The notes beneath the pieces were generated by a model. The model was not told the DNA's origin. It did not search any database and saw only the letters and a program-made list of their open reading frames with translations. From Paragordius varius (lineage: Eukaryota > Nematomorpha), in the NCBI GenBank assembly GCA_964247055.1, contig OZ176057.1:2914001-2978000 (forward strand): a stretch of 64,000 nucleotides of DNA. The letters run 5' to 3'. The position numbers and the translations under genes were made by a program. Shown here piece by piece: positions 1 through 11,179 of the stretch (position 1 is the stretch's first letter; every line of letters begins with the position of its first letter).

Positions 1-1172
1 ATAAAAATGGAAAATGCTGGCTTTGTGATCTGTTTCCGGAAAACCGGTAGACACATTCAAATCCAAATGTCAAAAAATATTCATTTCCCGACAATAGCTT
101 CGCCCTTTTTTAAAATTAGGCCCCTTCGGGCCCACCTTGTGTAAAAAACGTTTTTTTGAAAGTCCACAGTCTCTGAGACAATTTTCCGCAAAAGGTGTTG
201 GTCGATTTCAAATATGATTTTTTTACCTTTTCTCGATTGCCCCGAACATAGTGGGTTTACTTTTTTAATTTAGGCTCTCTTTTTACCCTCTTCCCCCGTA
301 AAATGCTATTTTTTTCAAAAAAAACTAAATAATTTTTTGTCGGGTATGAGACCGTTATTCAATGAAGATTCCAGGTATTCCCTATTAAAAGACAAAAATT
401 TTAGCCTTGCGTTTTTTAAATATTGGCTGCTAGGTAAACAGATAGCTGCTAGAACTGCTCTACTATACAGAAATTTCGTTTTTGGAACTAATTTACAGAA
501 AATTTATAAAGCCATATGAGCTTAAAAGCTTACCGTAACTAGGTAAAAATTAAGGTCGGGCTTATCAGCCGTTAATTTGGGGTCTTTATGCCCCCATCAT
601 ATAATTATTTACTGTTGAAGTATTTTTTTGAATAACCCATGAGACGATGGTATCAAAGATAATTCCAAATATTTGCCCTATAAAGGCAAAGAATTTAACT
701 CAGCACTTTTTCCATACTATGGGTAGGGGTTTCCAAAACAGAGACGCCATATAAAATGGCGTAGTTTTGGAGCTAATGTTCAAAAAACTTAAGGAGCCAT
801 ACGAGTTTAGTTAAACACACTGGATAATTTGTATAATATCATTCTCTCCTTTTAAAAGGGATCACAAATGATTTACTTTTTATAACCCTTGATCCCTTCT
901 GTGTGAACACAATTTCAAAATAGAACTTTTAACCATGATTTCGTAAAATAAAAATTTAAAATAAATCCAATGATAGTTGAATACTAACTTTAATAGGGAC
1001 AGTTTAAATATGGTCAATTTCGAGTAAACAATATTTGAGCCTATGCAAAAATTCGGAAAAGAATAATTAAAGACATTTGTTATTAAATATATTTTTTATT
1101 ATTTTTTTATCTTTATTAACTCTATATATTACAAATTATTAGGAATAAGCAAAGCGTAACAGGGCCAGCCAG
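1..1172 (+). mobile_element. Helitron copy H1 inside the hAT element
   Basis: The first bases (ataaaaatggaaaatgctgg) match the 5' end of the local Helitron family, TCTATATATTTATAAAAATGG, with the first ten or so bases lost beyond the window. The 3' end at 1169-1172 is CCAG followed by T, a mutated form of the CTAG|T end of other copies, preceded by agcgtaacagggccag. Internal blocks (ttccggaaaaccggtag, ccccgtaaaatgc, tatgagaccgtta) are shared with copies at 9603, 12755, 20095, 27115 and 31257. No Rep or helicase frame is present, so it is non-autonomous. Confidence 0.7.
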
Positions 1173-1394
1173 TATCTTGGTTAAATTATTCAGAAAATGT
1201 TATAGAAATTTATAAAAAATGTAGATTTATTTTTGTCAATTTCTTAAAACCGAAATAATCCTGATAAATATTATCAACAATATTTCTAAGTGTTATTGCG
1301 AAGAAACTATTATTTTTTTCATATTTGTTGGGGTCGTGAAAGAAACACGCCATCATAAATGGGGTCGGGAACTACAAAAGTTTAATAAGCCCTG
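1..1394 (+). mobile_element. hAT element, right part, carrying a Helitron (left end outside window)
   Basis: The right terminus at 1381-1394 reads tttaataagccctg, the complement of the CAGGGCTTCTTAAACT terminus seen in full copies at 9427 and 27024. The subterminal block with ggggtcgtgaaag and aatggggtcggg (about 1330-1375) matches the same copies. Positions 1-1172 are a Helitron lying inside the hAT; the left hAT arm is beyond the window. No transposase reading frame is visible, so the copy is non-autonomous. The superfamily call rests on the terminus type and on the 8 bp target duplication of the 9427 copy. Confidence 0.72.
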
Positions 1395-4020
1395 ATCTAT
1401 ACTGTTTATATAATTAAACATATGCATATATTTTATTGTATATTAGGATATTCATGTGACCAACATTGCAACTGTAATAATTTAATCATAATAATATTAG
1501 TTATATTTATAGTAATTAAAACCACATAAAACTAATATATTTTCCAAAACCGTCTTGTTTTTCTAGTATTTAAACCCCAAGGATGTCCAATAAAAATGGT
1601 TTTATAGGCCACATTTTAAATCAAAAAATAATAATGGACATTAATAGATAAATATTTTATTAGATTTTAGACCTATATATAAAACCAACAATTTATTTTA
1701 ACATTTTCTCTACAAGTTGATTGTCAAAATTCGGAAAAATTTATCAGAAAATTTGTTCAGAAAATATTTTAGTCTTAGATTTCGTAATGTTATAATTTTT
1801 TTAAATTTTCGCGGGCCAAATGAAGTCTCACACGGTCGCGTATTGATAAACTCTAATCTTACAACAATTTGATGTGAAATCCTTAAATCTAATATCAATG
1901 CAAATCTCCTGTTGTGTGGTATAAACCCGTACAAAAATTTAAAAAAAATTACAATATTTTGTTAATATGATCGGTGAAAAAATCGCTTGAAAGTATACCT
2001 TAAAAACAAATATAATACATTAATTATTCCCAAATATTTATCATACCTATATACAGAGTTATAAAAATGAAATTTAATATTAATTTATAAAATTAATTGA
2101 GAATTATTTGAAAGGTTTGTGAGTGTTTCACTCTTTTATCAAACTGTATATAATAATCCTTGTTGTCATCCGAGAATAATTTTTTGTGTAAAATAAACCT
2201 AGCAAACATTAATTTTAAAGAAAGACAATTATGTTAGGAATTTTTTTTTGAAATCAATTGATTTTAGATATATATAAATATTATAAGATTTTGTAAAAGA
2301 TCAAAAAGGTTATGTAGGGTTAATATTTCAATAACAGAAATTTATACGATAAAAATATACGGACAATTTTTTTTCTAAAATACAACCATACTATGTAAAT
2401 CTCGATTATAACTCGCTGTTTAGAATTGCAAAATATGAATTAGAGATGTATATTGGTAACATAATCAATTATTTATTATGATTGTAATTAAATAATTTAT
2501 TTGGGAAAAATTAAGAAAATTTTGGTTGTCTTTTGAAAAAAAATATTTGCCTATATATTTTTATGTTTTGTCCGTATAATTTTAATTTTACTCTAAATCA
2601 CTAATTATACCCGACATTTGCACAATATAAGGTTAAAAAAATAAAATCACACAAGTTATAATTTTTTATTCACATAATGTACGAAAAAGGGTTGTCTGCA
2701 AATATTTTTGTAAAATTTTTTGTAAAAAATGCAAAAAATTAAATATCCAACTAACGATTGCAAATTAAAAAAATGTTTTAATATCTTATTGGACTTGATC
2801 AATTTTTAACACTTCTGATCTTTTATGTATTGGTGTAGTTTATTTCCCAGTGTTAAATTTAGTAAATAAACTACTTAAAAAATATTTTAGGTTATTTATC
2901 AAATATTGTATTAGTGTATAAGCTGAAAAACTTACATTTTTTAGAGCTTTGTGGCTTCTACAGTTAAAAATTGAAACAGCTCCTAACCCTGAAACTAACA
3001 GCTTTTTATCAATAAATATATCAAGTTTCTGGGATTAAAATTCAATTCAAAAGCTGTTTAAAGTTATTATTTCATTTTCTAACCATATAAATTTACTGTG
3101 GCATTAGCGACATAAATATTAAGGAAAAAGTATTAGAGTATATAGTGAAGTTAGTTTATTGCAATCTTACATTTTTAAAAAGAAGATTTTTTGAATGTGG
3201 CTTAAAGGCGAAAGAAGGCAAATTTAATTTCCGCTAATACCCTAAAACTTTTTAAGATATTTACTGTTAAATCGTTCTGGGATATAAAACTATCCCAAAA
3301 GGTCATGGAGTATTAATATCAACTATCAAAAAATATATTGTCTGAAAAATTCAAGCCAACTCATTTTTTCCCATGATTTTACTATGCGAAAAAAATTTGG
3401 ATTTTACTACGGCTATTCATATATTTTATTTATAAATACTTAATTAAATTAGGACATAATATTTAACAGATTTTGGAGCTAAAATTTTTATAGTTTTTCT
3501 TTGATTTTTTTATGACATAAATATATTTTACATTTACTATATTTAGATCGAAATCGGCGAAGAAATGGTATAAAATAAATATTAAATTTAATTGACTCAT
3601 CATTGTAGAGGCAATTCATTCAATATAATTTCAATATTAAAAAGAAAGCATCTCAAAACCGCAATGGATATTGAAAAAAATTTTACTGCCAAAATTTTGG
3701 ATCAGCAATCGTTTTTTGAAAAAACATTAAAATTGATTTTAAAATCTTGGTTATTTAATTTTAACAATTTAATTTTATGATATTGTTTTTTATATAATCC
3801 AAATTAAATAAGAAAATTAAAAAAAATGGCTTAAAGCCAACCCGTTTAAATAAACAATGGAACTGGAATTAAAACATTTTTTCGCAAAATATGGAAACGC
3901 GGAATCCAAAAATAAAAAATACTAAAACTGTAATCCGACAAATAAAATAAATTCCAGATATATATATATATATATATATTCAATCCCATTTATTTGTTTA
4001 AACATGTGTGTCTTTTTATT
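1395..4020. other. No gene recognised; AT-rich intergenic sequence
   Basis: Short open frames (for example 1710-1934 minus) have no recognisable domain and AT-driven composition. A 27 nt stem-loop motif at 3277-3303 recurs elsewhere in the window. A TA microsatellite lies at about 3957-3980, just ahead of the glycine-rich gene. A possible 21 nt phase-1 exon (3547-3567, tatatttag before and gtataa after) could belong to the next gene but is not included in its model. Confidence 0.5.
3277..3303. repeat. 27 nt stem-loop motif, copy 1
   Basis: CTGGGATATAAAACTATCCC followed by AAAAGGT. GGGATA pairs with TATCCC around a six-base loop. Near-identical 27-mers occur at 13902-13928 and 55502-55528. 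Confidence 0.6.
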
Positions 4021-4046
4021 TGATAGATGATGATGATAAGGAGGAT

Positions 4047-7000
4047 ATGGGATTGAAGTTTCTCATGACAGTGTTGCATTTTTTGAGTAATATATTACGA
4101 AACATTTATCATTATACCCGATTAAATTTTTTGGCGTCATGTAAAAAAATGAGAATTATCTAAAAATTGTCAGTGGGGCTTTCAAATAAAATTCTTCACA
4201 GACTCCAATTATTTTGAAATTTTTGGGGTTTTTGTATTTTATTGGCCCTAAAATATTTTGACACATTATTTGTAAAAGGTTTGTGGGTCCTGTGGTTTAC
4301 TTACAGGGCATACCTCGAAACCAATCAATAAAGAAGGAATTTTAAGTTTATTTCTGTTTTAGTGTTTGAATTATTTGATCTATAAAAAAAATTAAGGTGT
4401 AAAAACAATATTTTTTGTTGTCCTATTGTAAATAGGGGCCTATTACACCAATTTCATAAGTTATTTAAAAAATCTTATCTGATCATGTAAACTAAATTTA
4501 AGGCGTACAACTAAATAATGGATATAATTTAGACAAAGGCAGCACACGGCCATCAAAATGGCTACCCGTGCGAAATCTTATCCATTACTATCAAAACTAT
4601 GCTCACAAAGTTTTAGCCGAATTCGTGTTTCTTAAACATTTTAACAAATAAGGTCTATAAAATTGACAAGAATTAGATCAAGTTGTCATATTCTGTTAGC
4701 ATTTTACAAAGTTATTGTAACTAATAAAATTATCTTAAATGCTTATATATTTTTATGTGTGGAATATGATATATAGCGGCATGCAATGTCATTTATGTTG
4801 GACACCCCTATTTTATTTACATGTCTTTATATATTTTTATTTTTCTTCCTTTTATATTAGCAATGTTAAATCACCAAAGCCAACCAAGTCCTGGAACAGG
4901 AGGTATGATGTTATTCATTATAGTTTTAATTGTTAAATTTTTATTTAATGTGCCTGATATCTACTTTTTTACGGATCAATATAATTTTCAATCGTATCAG
5001 GTGTTTTGTTTTGCTGTTTAATATTCACCATTTTTTCCATAACAATATGGTCCATCCTTTTATACCACATGGCCCAATCAAAAACCATATTGCACAAATA
5101 TCAAAACTGGACCCAGGACCCCAAAAACCGGTTTTTGGTTTTTCATGAAACTGTTGTTCCATGATAAATAACGGAACCGAAACAATTTTTAAGTTTAAGA
5201 GCCGTTTTAGAACAGGTACCACTTTATTTATAACCGGTTTTAGAACCGATAAAAATGAAAGAAACGAAATCAGTTAGACTTTGAAAATCGTTTTGTACCC
5301 GGTTTCAAATTTAAACTTGGGTTCCACTAAGCACTGATAAATTTATATATTTGGATATTTTTCAAAGCAATTATTTGAAATCATGTTAACTAACCAAGTC
5401 TTTTTCAAACAAAATTGTTTTTTATATACAATCATTTTCTTTTTTAATTATTTTAGTTTTTCGTGTTATAAGCTATTTCATTTTTTCGAATTTATAGTAA
5501 TTTTAAATAATTAAATTTTACGAGAAAAATGTTTAGATACAGTTATAATATCAACGTTTCCATTCATTACTTGGCAACTCAAAACAATTTTAATTTAAAT
5601 ATTATAGTTATAAAAATGTTGTTTTTCCAAATTATATTTTTTAAATTATATAAAAAATTATTTTTTAAGTTTTTTGGAAAAAATATGTGACTATTGATCT
5701 GACTAGAGGAGATAAACTAGTAGTTAACATTCGGCCCTCTAAGACTTTTGTGCGTGAAAGTTTTGGAATCGAATAATTTGTAAAAACATGCGCATATAAT
5801 CTTAGTAAAATTGATAATTTAAAGACATTTTTTTCCAAATTACCAAATAGCAAGAACTAGAAAACATTATTACATTCACTTAATATTTTGCAATCTTATG
5901 TTCAAAATCTGATAAATTTTATAAAAATGCCCATATATATATATATATATATATATATTACCAACTGTTTGAGCTAAGTTGGACATCCCTGACATAAACT
6001 ATTGCACTATAGTTCCTTCATCAAATTAGATTGGATAGTTGCCTAAAACTTATATTAAATTAAATTAAAATAAATCAAATAAAAATCCGAAATCAAACAA
6101 GCATATTAATAATTATCCAATTATTACATTGATAAAAAATAAAAATATCCTAAAGATTGATAATATTTTATGGATTACCTAAAAATTAACAATTATATAT
6201 CGTTTAATGCGTTAATTCTGCTATTAATAAATATATAATTTAAAATTAATTTTTACAAGCCATGGTCGTAAAATAATTTATTTAATCCTAAACACAATAT
6301 GACTAATAATTACTTCACCAATCTTAATTAATATGTTATCGAAATTTGAAAAAAAAATTCACAAAATTTGTTTAAAAAATATAATAAAAGGTCAGAAATA
6401 TTAATTTTTACAAATATTTAGTATATATGTCACATCTTGGAGGGCTGAATGTCGCCTAAAGAGGGATTTTAAAGTACCAGTTTAATGATTTGCATTTTAA
6501 ATGTTTGATATACCATTTACAAATCAAATTCACCCTTAAAAAATTCTTCAATCTTGAACAATTCAAACACACTTTTGAACGATTCAGATTCACCCTCAAA
6601 TAATATATATATATATATATATATATATGTTTAAGATTATAATTTACCCATATTTTTATATATTTTATATTTTTATATTTATAATATGGGAATCATAAGA
6701 ATCCTTTTCTGTATATATTTTTAGGTGTCAATCCTCACAGTGGTTTAGGTGGACATGGCGGCGTCTTTGATATTTTTTCAAGCCGTATATTATCTTATTA
6801 TTTAATTATTAATAGTTTTTATTTTAACAACAATTTATATATTATCTTGTATTATATTACAGTTTTCGGCATGGGTAAGAAAGAAATTTTATATGATATT
6901 TATGTCTTATGATGCAAAAATTTACCAAATAGTACTAAAACACATAATAAGTAATGTGATTAAGTTTAATCAATATTTCAACGAAAATTGCATTATCCTT

Positions 7001-8172
7001 TCTTTTGTGAATCTATTTAGGTCATTCTACCGGCCTTTATAATATCATTCCGAGTAGTATTGACAAAAAGTTTAGGAATAAATATTTTTAGGACATTCTG
7101 CGTAATCGTAAACAATATTTCTAAAATTGTCACTTGCGTCAAAGTCTTTGATAGAAACAATATATTTAGCAAAATTTTTGACACTATACTATGGAGATTG
7201 TATTTAAGTGCATATTTTACAGCGTAGTTAATGAGGGGAAAGGAATAGGGGGTGATGTTCGGGGCAATAGGTGATGAGGAGCTGAAATATTATTAAATTT
7301 TAATTCATTAAAAAATATAATTTAAAAGTTATATTTTAAAATACATAAAAAATCACCTATTTATGAATACGGTTTGAAGTTGTTAATGTTGTATTTAAAT
7401 TGACAGTGGTTGCATGGTGGGGAGACGGTTCCCTCACGGATTCACCCACGGGGCGCAATAAATTCTACCCACGCCTCTAATAGTTTAAACAAACTTTGTT
7501 CTTAAAAAATTTTAATACAAACTTAATTTCACTCTTTTTCTGTTTTGTTTTGTGTTAATACAACAAGCCAATATATTTTTAATAAGGTTAAAAAATGAAA
7601 TATTTTAACTTTAAAAAGTTTGTATACATTTAGCAGCAATTTCTGATTTTCTTATGAACAGCCACTTGGTTCATTCCATTTTTAACTATTATAATTTTGG
7701 TGGCAAAAAGTTGAAAAACTGTAAAATACTTAGATTTTTGATCTAATACCAGCCGCCGATGTTTTATAACTCTATTTTAATTAAAGGTCTTTAAAATAGT
7801 AATTAAATTACTAATGCTACAGCTCTGATACCAAAATCCCAAAATGTTATCGCCTACAAAAAAAAGGGAAAAAAGTGTTACTAAACATTGTCAAATAAAA
7901 TTGCTAACCAGAATTGGTGCCAATATAGCTTTTTTGCTTGGGTTTATTTATATTTCTCACTCTGTAACAGTAAAACTAATTAGTTCTAAAAGTTTAATAT
8001 AAATTTTAGGTAACCCTCATGGTGGTGGGTACGGTGGTCAAAGCAGCTCGAATATCTTTAAATGTATGTATTATTTCACAAATAATTTAAGTTTACACAA
8101 TTTTTAATATATTATTAATTTTTTTATATATTATACTTATATATAGTTATAAGCATGATGGGTAATTATTTT

Positions 8173-8213
<41 letters not shown>

Positions 8214-8876
8214 TATTTTACATACATAAGTTATATTGTGTATAAATCAAATTATTTTTCAGTTTGAAATTTTTTGACTGACATTAAGGGTTTTAAAACA
8301 TACATATAAATAACCATTTACAATTCAAATTTATCCTCGAACAATTCAAATTTACCCTCGAACAATTCAAATTTACCCTAATTCAATTTCATCCAAAATA
8401 TAAATTATGTGTTTTCGGACTTATATCAGTAATTCTTACTACTAAATATCTCATTATTATAATATTAGTTTATTATTTTTTCAGTATTATAGGAAACAAA
8501 ATTTTATTTTTTTAAATTATGGAAAAATAGAGGTAATGTTTTATCTTAAAAACTTATATATTTTAGGATAAAACTAAATTGATAGAGGGTATATTTTTAA
8601 TTGTTTAAGGTCGAATTTGAATTGTTCAAGAGTAAATTTGGTTTTTTTATTGTGACAACATCTATTAAATTTGCATATGATTAAACATTTAACCTGGAAT
8701 TAAATCAAATTATTCGCAAAAACATAAACTATCGACATTAATTTGATTGAGTGTGTTCCACCTTACCCCTTGTATTCCTTTATATTTTGTGAATCAATGA
8801 TAATATTAATTATTACGACATATTATATATATATCTATGTTTATTTTAAAATGCTCTTTTAGGTAAAAAGAAATAA
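4047..8876 (+). CDS. Secreted glycine-rich peptide precursor encoded by micro-exons
   Basis: Predicted coding exons are 4047-4086, 4861-4902, 6725-6784, 6863-6874, 8010-8063, 8147-8161 and 8863-8876. Every inner exon is a multiple of 3 nt, is bounded by AG and GT, and starts and ends in phase 1, so the frame stays open to TAA at 8874. The product is about 78 residues: a hydrophobic signal-like start MGLKFLMTVLHFLTML, then two Gly-rich blocks (NPHSGLGGHGG and NPHGGGYGG). Each block ends in a similar tail carried across a 12 or 15 nt exon (DIFSSLFGMG, NIFKFISMMG). The C terminus is MMGKKK, where Gly plus basic residues resembles a peptide amidation signal. I do not recognise a family. ATG 4047 was chosen because the signal-like stretch starts there; the frame is open upstream to the AG at 4026 (DDDKED), so an earlier start is possible. 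Introns hold hAT and MITE insertions. No transcript evidence. Confidence 0.6.
5090..5340. repeat. AACCGG/GGTTCC-rich repeat fragment
   Basis: Scattered aaccggttttt, ggaaccgaaac, aaccggttttagaacc and acccggtttc words resemble the larger GGAACC-rich block at 34510-35520 and a short stretch near 62510-62600. Probably a degraded transposon shared between these sites. It lies in an intron of the glycine-rich gene. Confidence 0.4.
5718..5991. mobile_element. hAT-type MITE (CAGGGGTGTCCAAC family)
   Basis: The right end TTGGACATCCCTG and inner block ggccctctaagacttttgtgcg match the copies at 47610 and 63176. Flanking 8-mers agataaac (5710-5717) and acataaac (5992-5999) agree at 7 of 8 positions, as expected for an hAT target duplication. 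The left terminus is degraded (tagtagttaacat). It holds a (TA)n run and no reading frame. Confidence 0.6.
6512..6660. mobile_element. MITE family B, left arm
   Basis: ACCATTTACAAATCAAATTC begins at 6512 after tata, followed by 20-odd nt units of the type gaacaattcaaa...accctcaaa. Only the left arm is clear; a (TA)n run follows. The fragment ends less than 100 nt before the exon at 6725. Confidence 0.5.
6863..6874 (+). CDS. 12 nt micro-exon of the glycine-rich gene
   Basis: ttatattacag precedes TTTTCGGCATGG and gtaagaaag follows, both strong splice signals. In phase 1 it adds LFGM and the first base of Gly. The site has a better donor than most introns in the window. It parallels the 15 nt micro-exon at 8147-8161, which adds FISMM. 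Confidence 0.6.
8147..8161 (+). CDS. 15 nt micro-exon of the glycine-rich gene
   Basis: atatatag precedes TTATAAGCATGATGG and gtaatt follows. Phase 1 in and out. It lies 83 nt after the donor of the 54 nt exon, just as the 12 nt exon follows the 60 nt exon at 78 nt, which supports duplication of an exon pair. Confidence 0.55.
8313..8641. mobile_element. MITE family B copy
   Basis: The left arm starts ACCATTTACAATTCAAATTT and contains three tandem units with tcgaacaattcaaatttacc. The right arm holds the complement (ggtcgaatttgaattgttca, aagagtaaatttgg), and the terminal bases on that side are lost. It lies in the last intron of the glycine-rich gene. Confidence 0.6.
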
Positions 8877-9058
8877 TGATATTTAACAAGTAAAGAATTT
8901 TTTTTGAATATATAAAATACTTGAATTTTTTTACGCCATATTTTAATTTTCATTTAGACTGGGAATGACAATCATTTGAAAAAAAACCTGACCTCTATAT
9001 ATTGCTCATGCACATCACATAATGATTTTGTATAAACATTCGTTGTGTTTTTTTCCTT

Positions 9059-9064
9059 AATAAA
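9059..9064 (+). terminator. Polyadenylation signal AATAAA for the glycine-rich gene
   Basis: AATAAA sits about 180 nt after the predicted stop at 8874-8876, in a plausible 3' UTR. Confidence 0.4.
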
Positions 9065-9077
9065 TAATGTCATCTTA

Positions 9078-9112
<35 letters not shown>

Positions 9113-9118
<6 letters not shown>

Positions 9119-9426
9119 AATCTCAGGCTGCTACCAGCCCGAGGAAGTCCTTTGAACTTGTTGGGAGGGCAAATATGTAGCCTTTATAGGTGTATGCCCT
9201 CATAATTTTGGCAAAAAATAGCCTCAGAAACATATTATTAGCGGTTTTAAGGGTATAAAGGCCAAAAGTACAACAAATTAAACAATGTTAACAAAAAATA
9301 TTTATTCAACAATGATCTTGTAAAAAAATAAGCAATTATTGGGTGAAAGCAAAAAAAACTTTATTTTTGACATCAGGTTACAAATAATAAAAAAGACATG
9401 TTTAATATTGTCCTTATGGTGTAAAG
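9113..9426 (-). mobile_element. Helitron 3' end fragment with terminal hairpin
   Basis: On the minus strand a hairpin of the form CTCGGGCTGGTAGCAGCCTGAG is followed by ATTTACGC at the edge of a (TA)n run. The same hairpin position and flanks (gtaaatctc, gaggaagtcctt) occur at 20099-20130, the 3' end of Helitron H6. The fragment may be the detached 3' part of H5 (11180-12755), split by the hAT insertion at 9427-11014; that link is inference. Confidence 0.5.
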
Positions 9427-11014
9427 AAGCGCTTCTTAAACTATGGGTCGCGACCCCATTTGGGGTCGCGAGTGAAGAAAATACAATTTAACAAAAAATT
9501 TATAACTTGTAAAGTTATTGTTATAAAGAAAATCATCGTAGATAAATATATCTAAAATCTTCTGGTTCGAAAAGACTGTCTATGCCAGCATTTCTATTAT
9601 GATCATTATAATATATATATTTATAAAAATGGAAAATGCTGGGTTTATGATCTGTTTCCGGAAAACCGTTAGACCCATTCAAATCCAAATGTTGGAAGAT
9701 GTCATCATTTATAAATGCTCCGACAATAGCTTTGTCCTTTTTTTGAATTAGGCTCCCAGTTCGGGCCCAGCCTGTGAAAAACGAGTTTTTCAAATATGAT
9801 TATTTTTACTTTTTTTCGATTGCGCCGAACCTAGTCGGCTTATTTTTTAATTTAAGCTCTCTTTTTCCCCGTTCCCCCCATAAAATGCCATTTTTTCAAA
9901 AAAACGAAATAATTTTTGGCCAGGGTATGAGACCGTTAAATTCACTGAGGATTCGAGTTATTCTCTGTTAAAAGGCAAAAATTTTAGTCTTGCGTTTTTT
10001 TTAATATTGGCTGCTGGGTAAACAGATAGCCGCTAAAACTGCGCCACTATATAGAAATTACGTTGTTTTGGAGCTAATTTACAGAAAATTTTTGAAACCA
10101 TATGAGCTCATAAATAGCTTAAAATATTACTTGTAATTAGGTAAAAACTAAGGTCGGGTTTTTTATTAGACTTTAATTTGAGACCTTTATGCCCTAAAAC
10201 GCCATCATATAACGATTATTTAGTGTTGAAGTATTTTTCCGAATCCATGAGACGATAATCTCAAAGATGATTCCAAATGTTTGCCGTATAAAGGCAAAGA
10301 ATTTAATTCAGCCCTCTTTCCATATAGGTCTATGGGTAGGGGTCTACCGGTTTAAAACTGAGACGCCACACAAAATAGGCGTAGCTTTGGAGCTAATTTT
10401 TAAAAAACCTAAGAATCATACGAGTTCAGTTAACATTTCTGGGAAATTTATATAATAACATTCTTTCCTTTAAAAAGAGACCACAAATGATTTACTATTT
10501 ATATCCCTTGATCCCAGCTGTATGAACACAATTTCAAATTAGAACTTATACCCATGATTTCGTAACGCAAATCCTAAAATAAATCCAATGATAGTTGAAA
10601 ACTTTAATAAGGGACAGATTAAATATGGTCGATTTCGAGTATACAATATTTCAGCCTTAGCAAAAATCCGAAGAATAAATAAAAATATTCATTATAAAAT
10701 ATGTTTATTATTATTTTTATCTCCATTAACTCTAATTATTGCAAGCTAAAGAATAATTATCGGTGAGACTACGCCACACCGAAGCGTGACAAGGCCAGCT
10801 AGTATCATTAACTATAATGTTAAAGAAATTTATAAAAAATGTAGATTTATTTTGTCAATCTCTTAAAACCGAAATAACCCTGATAAATATTATCAACAAC
10901 ATTTCTAAGTTTTATTTTGAATAAACTATTATTTTTCTTTTATATTTGTTGGGGTCGTTAAGAAACTCGCAATCATAAATGGGGTCGGGAACTACAAAAG
11001 TTTAAGAAGCCCTG
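9427..11014 (+). mobile_element. Non-autonomous hAT element with an internal Helitron
   Basis: Left terminus aagcgcttcttaaact and right terminus agtttaagaagccctg are inverted repeats. An exact 8 bp target duplication, gtgtaaag, lies at 9419-9426 and 11015-11022. Subterminal blocks contain gggtcgcgaccccatttgg on the left and aatggggtcgggaactac on the right. A Helitron (9603-10802) fills most of the interior. No transposase frame is left. This is the best-defined copy of the family. Confidence 0.88.
9603..10802 (+). mobile_element. Helitron copy H2 inside the hAT element
   Basis: It starts A|TCATTATAATATATATATTT, leading into ataaaaatggaaaatgctgg, and ends gaagcgtgacaaggccagCTAG|T. The TC start, CTAG end and insertion between A and T are the Helitron signature. 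It sits at the same hAT site as H1 and H3. No coding capacity. Confidence 0.75.
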
Positions 11015-11179
11015 GTGTAAAGAGGTTTGACTTACACACATTTGTAAAATTCCTATATATAATATATATATATTAATGCATAACCTGTGATGCAGTTGAT
11101 CACTGTAATGAATGTAATATGTCCTTATGGATTAGGTATATATGGCTTAAATTGGAATATCCTAATTAAAATAGCTTAA

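Noticed and set aside
1710-1934. 74-codon minus frame near 1.8 kb
   Set aside because: No recognisable domain or repeat; expected by chance in sequence of this composition.
4739-5222. Several 65-72 codon frames around 4.7-5.2 kb
   Set aside because: They run through the predicted exon and its splice sites in other frames, with hydrophobic chance composition.
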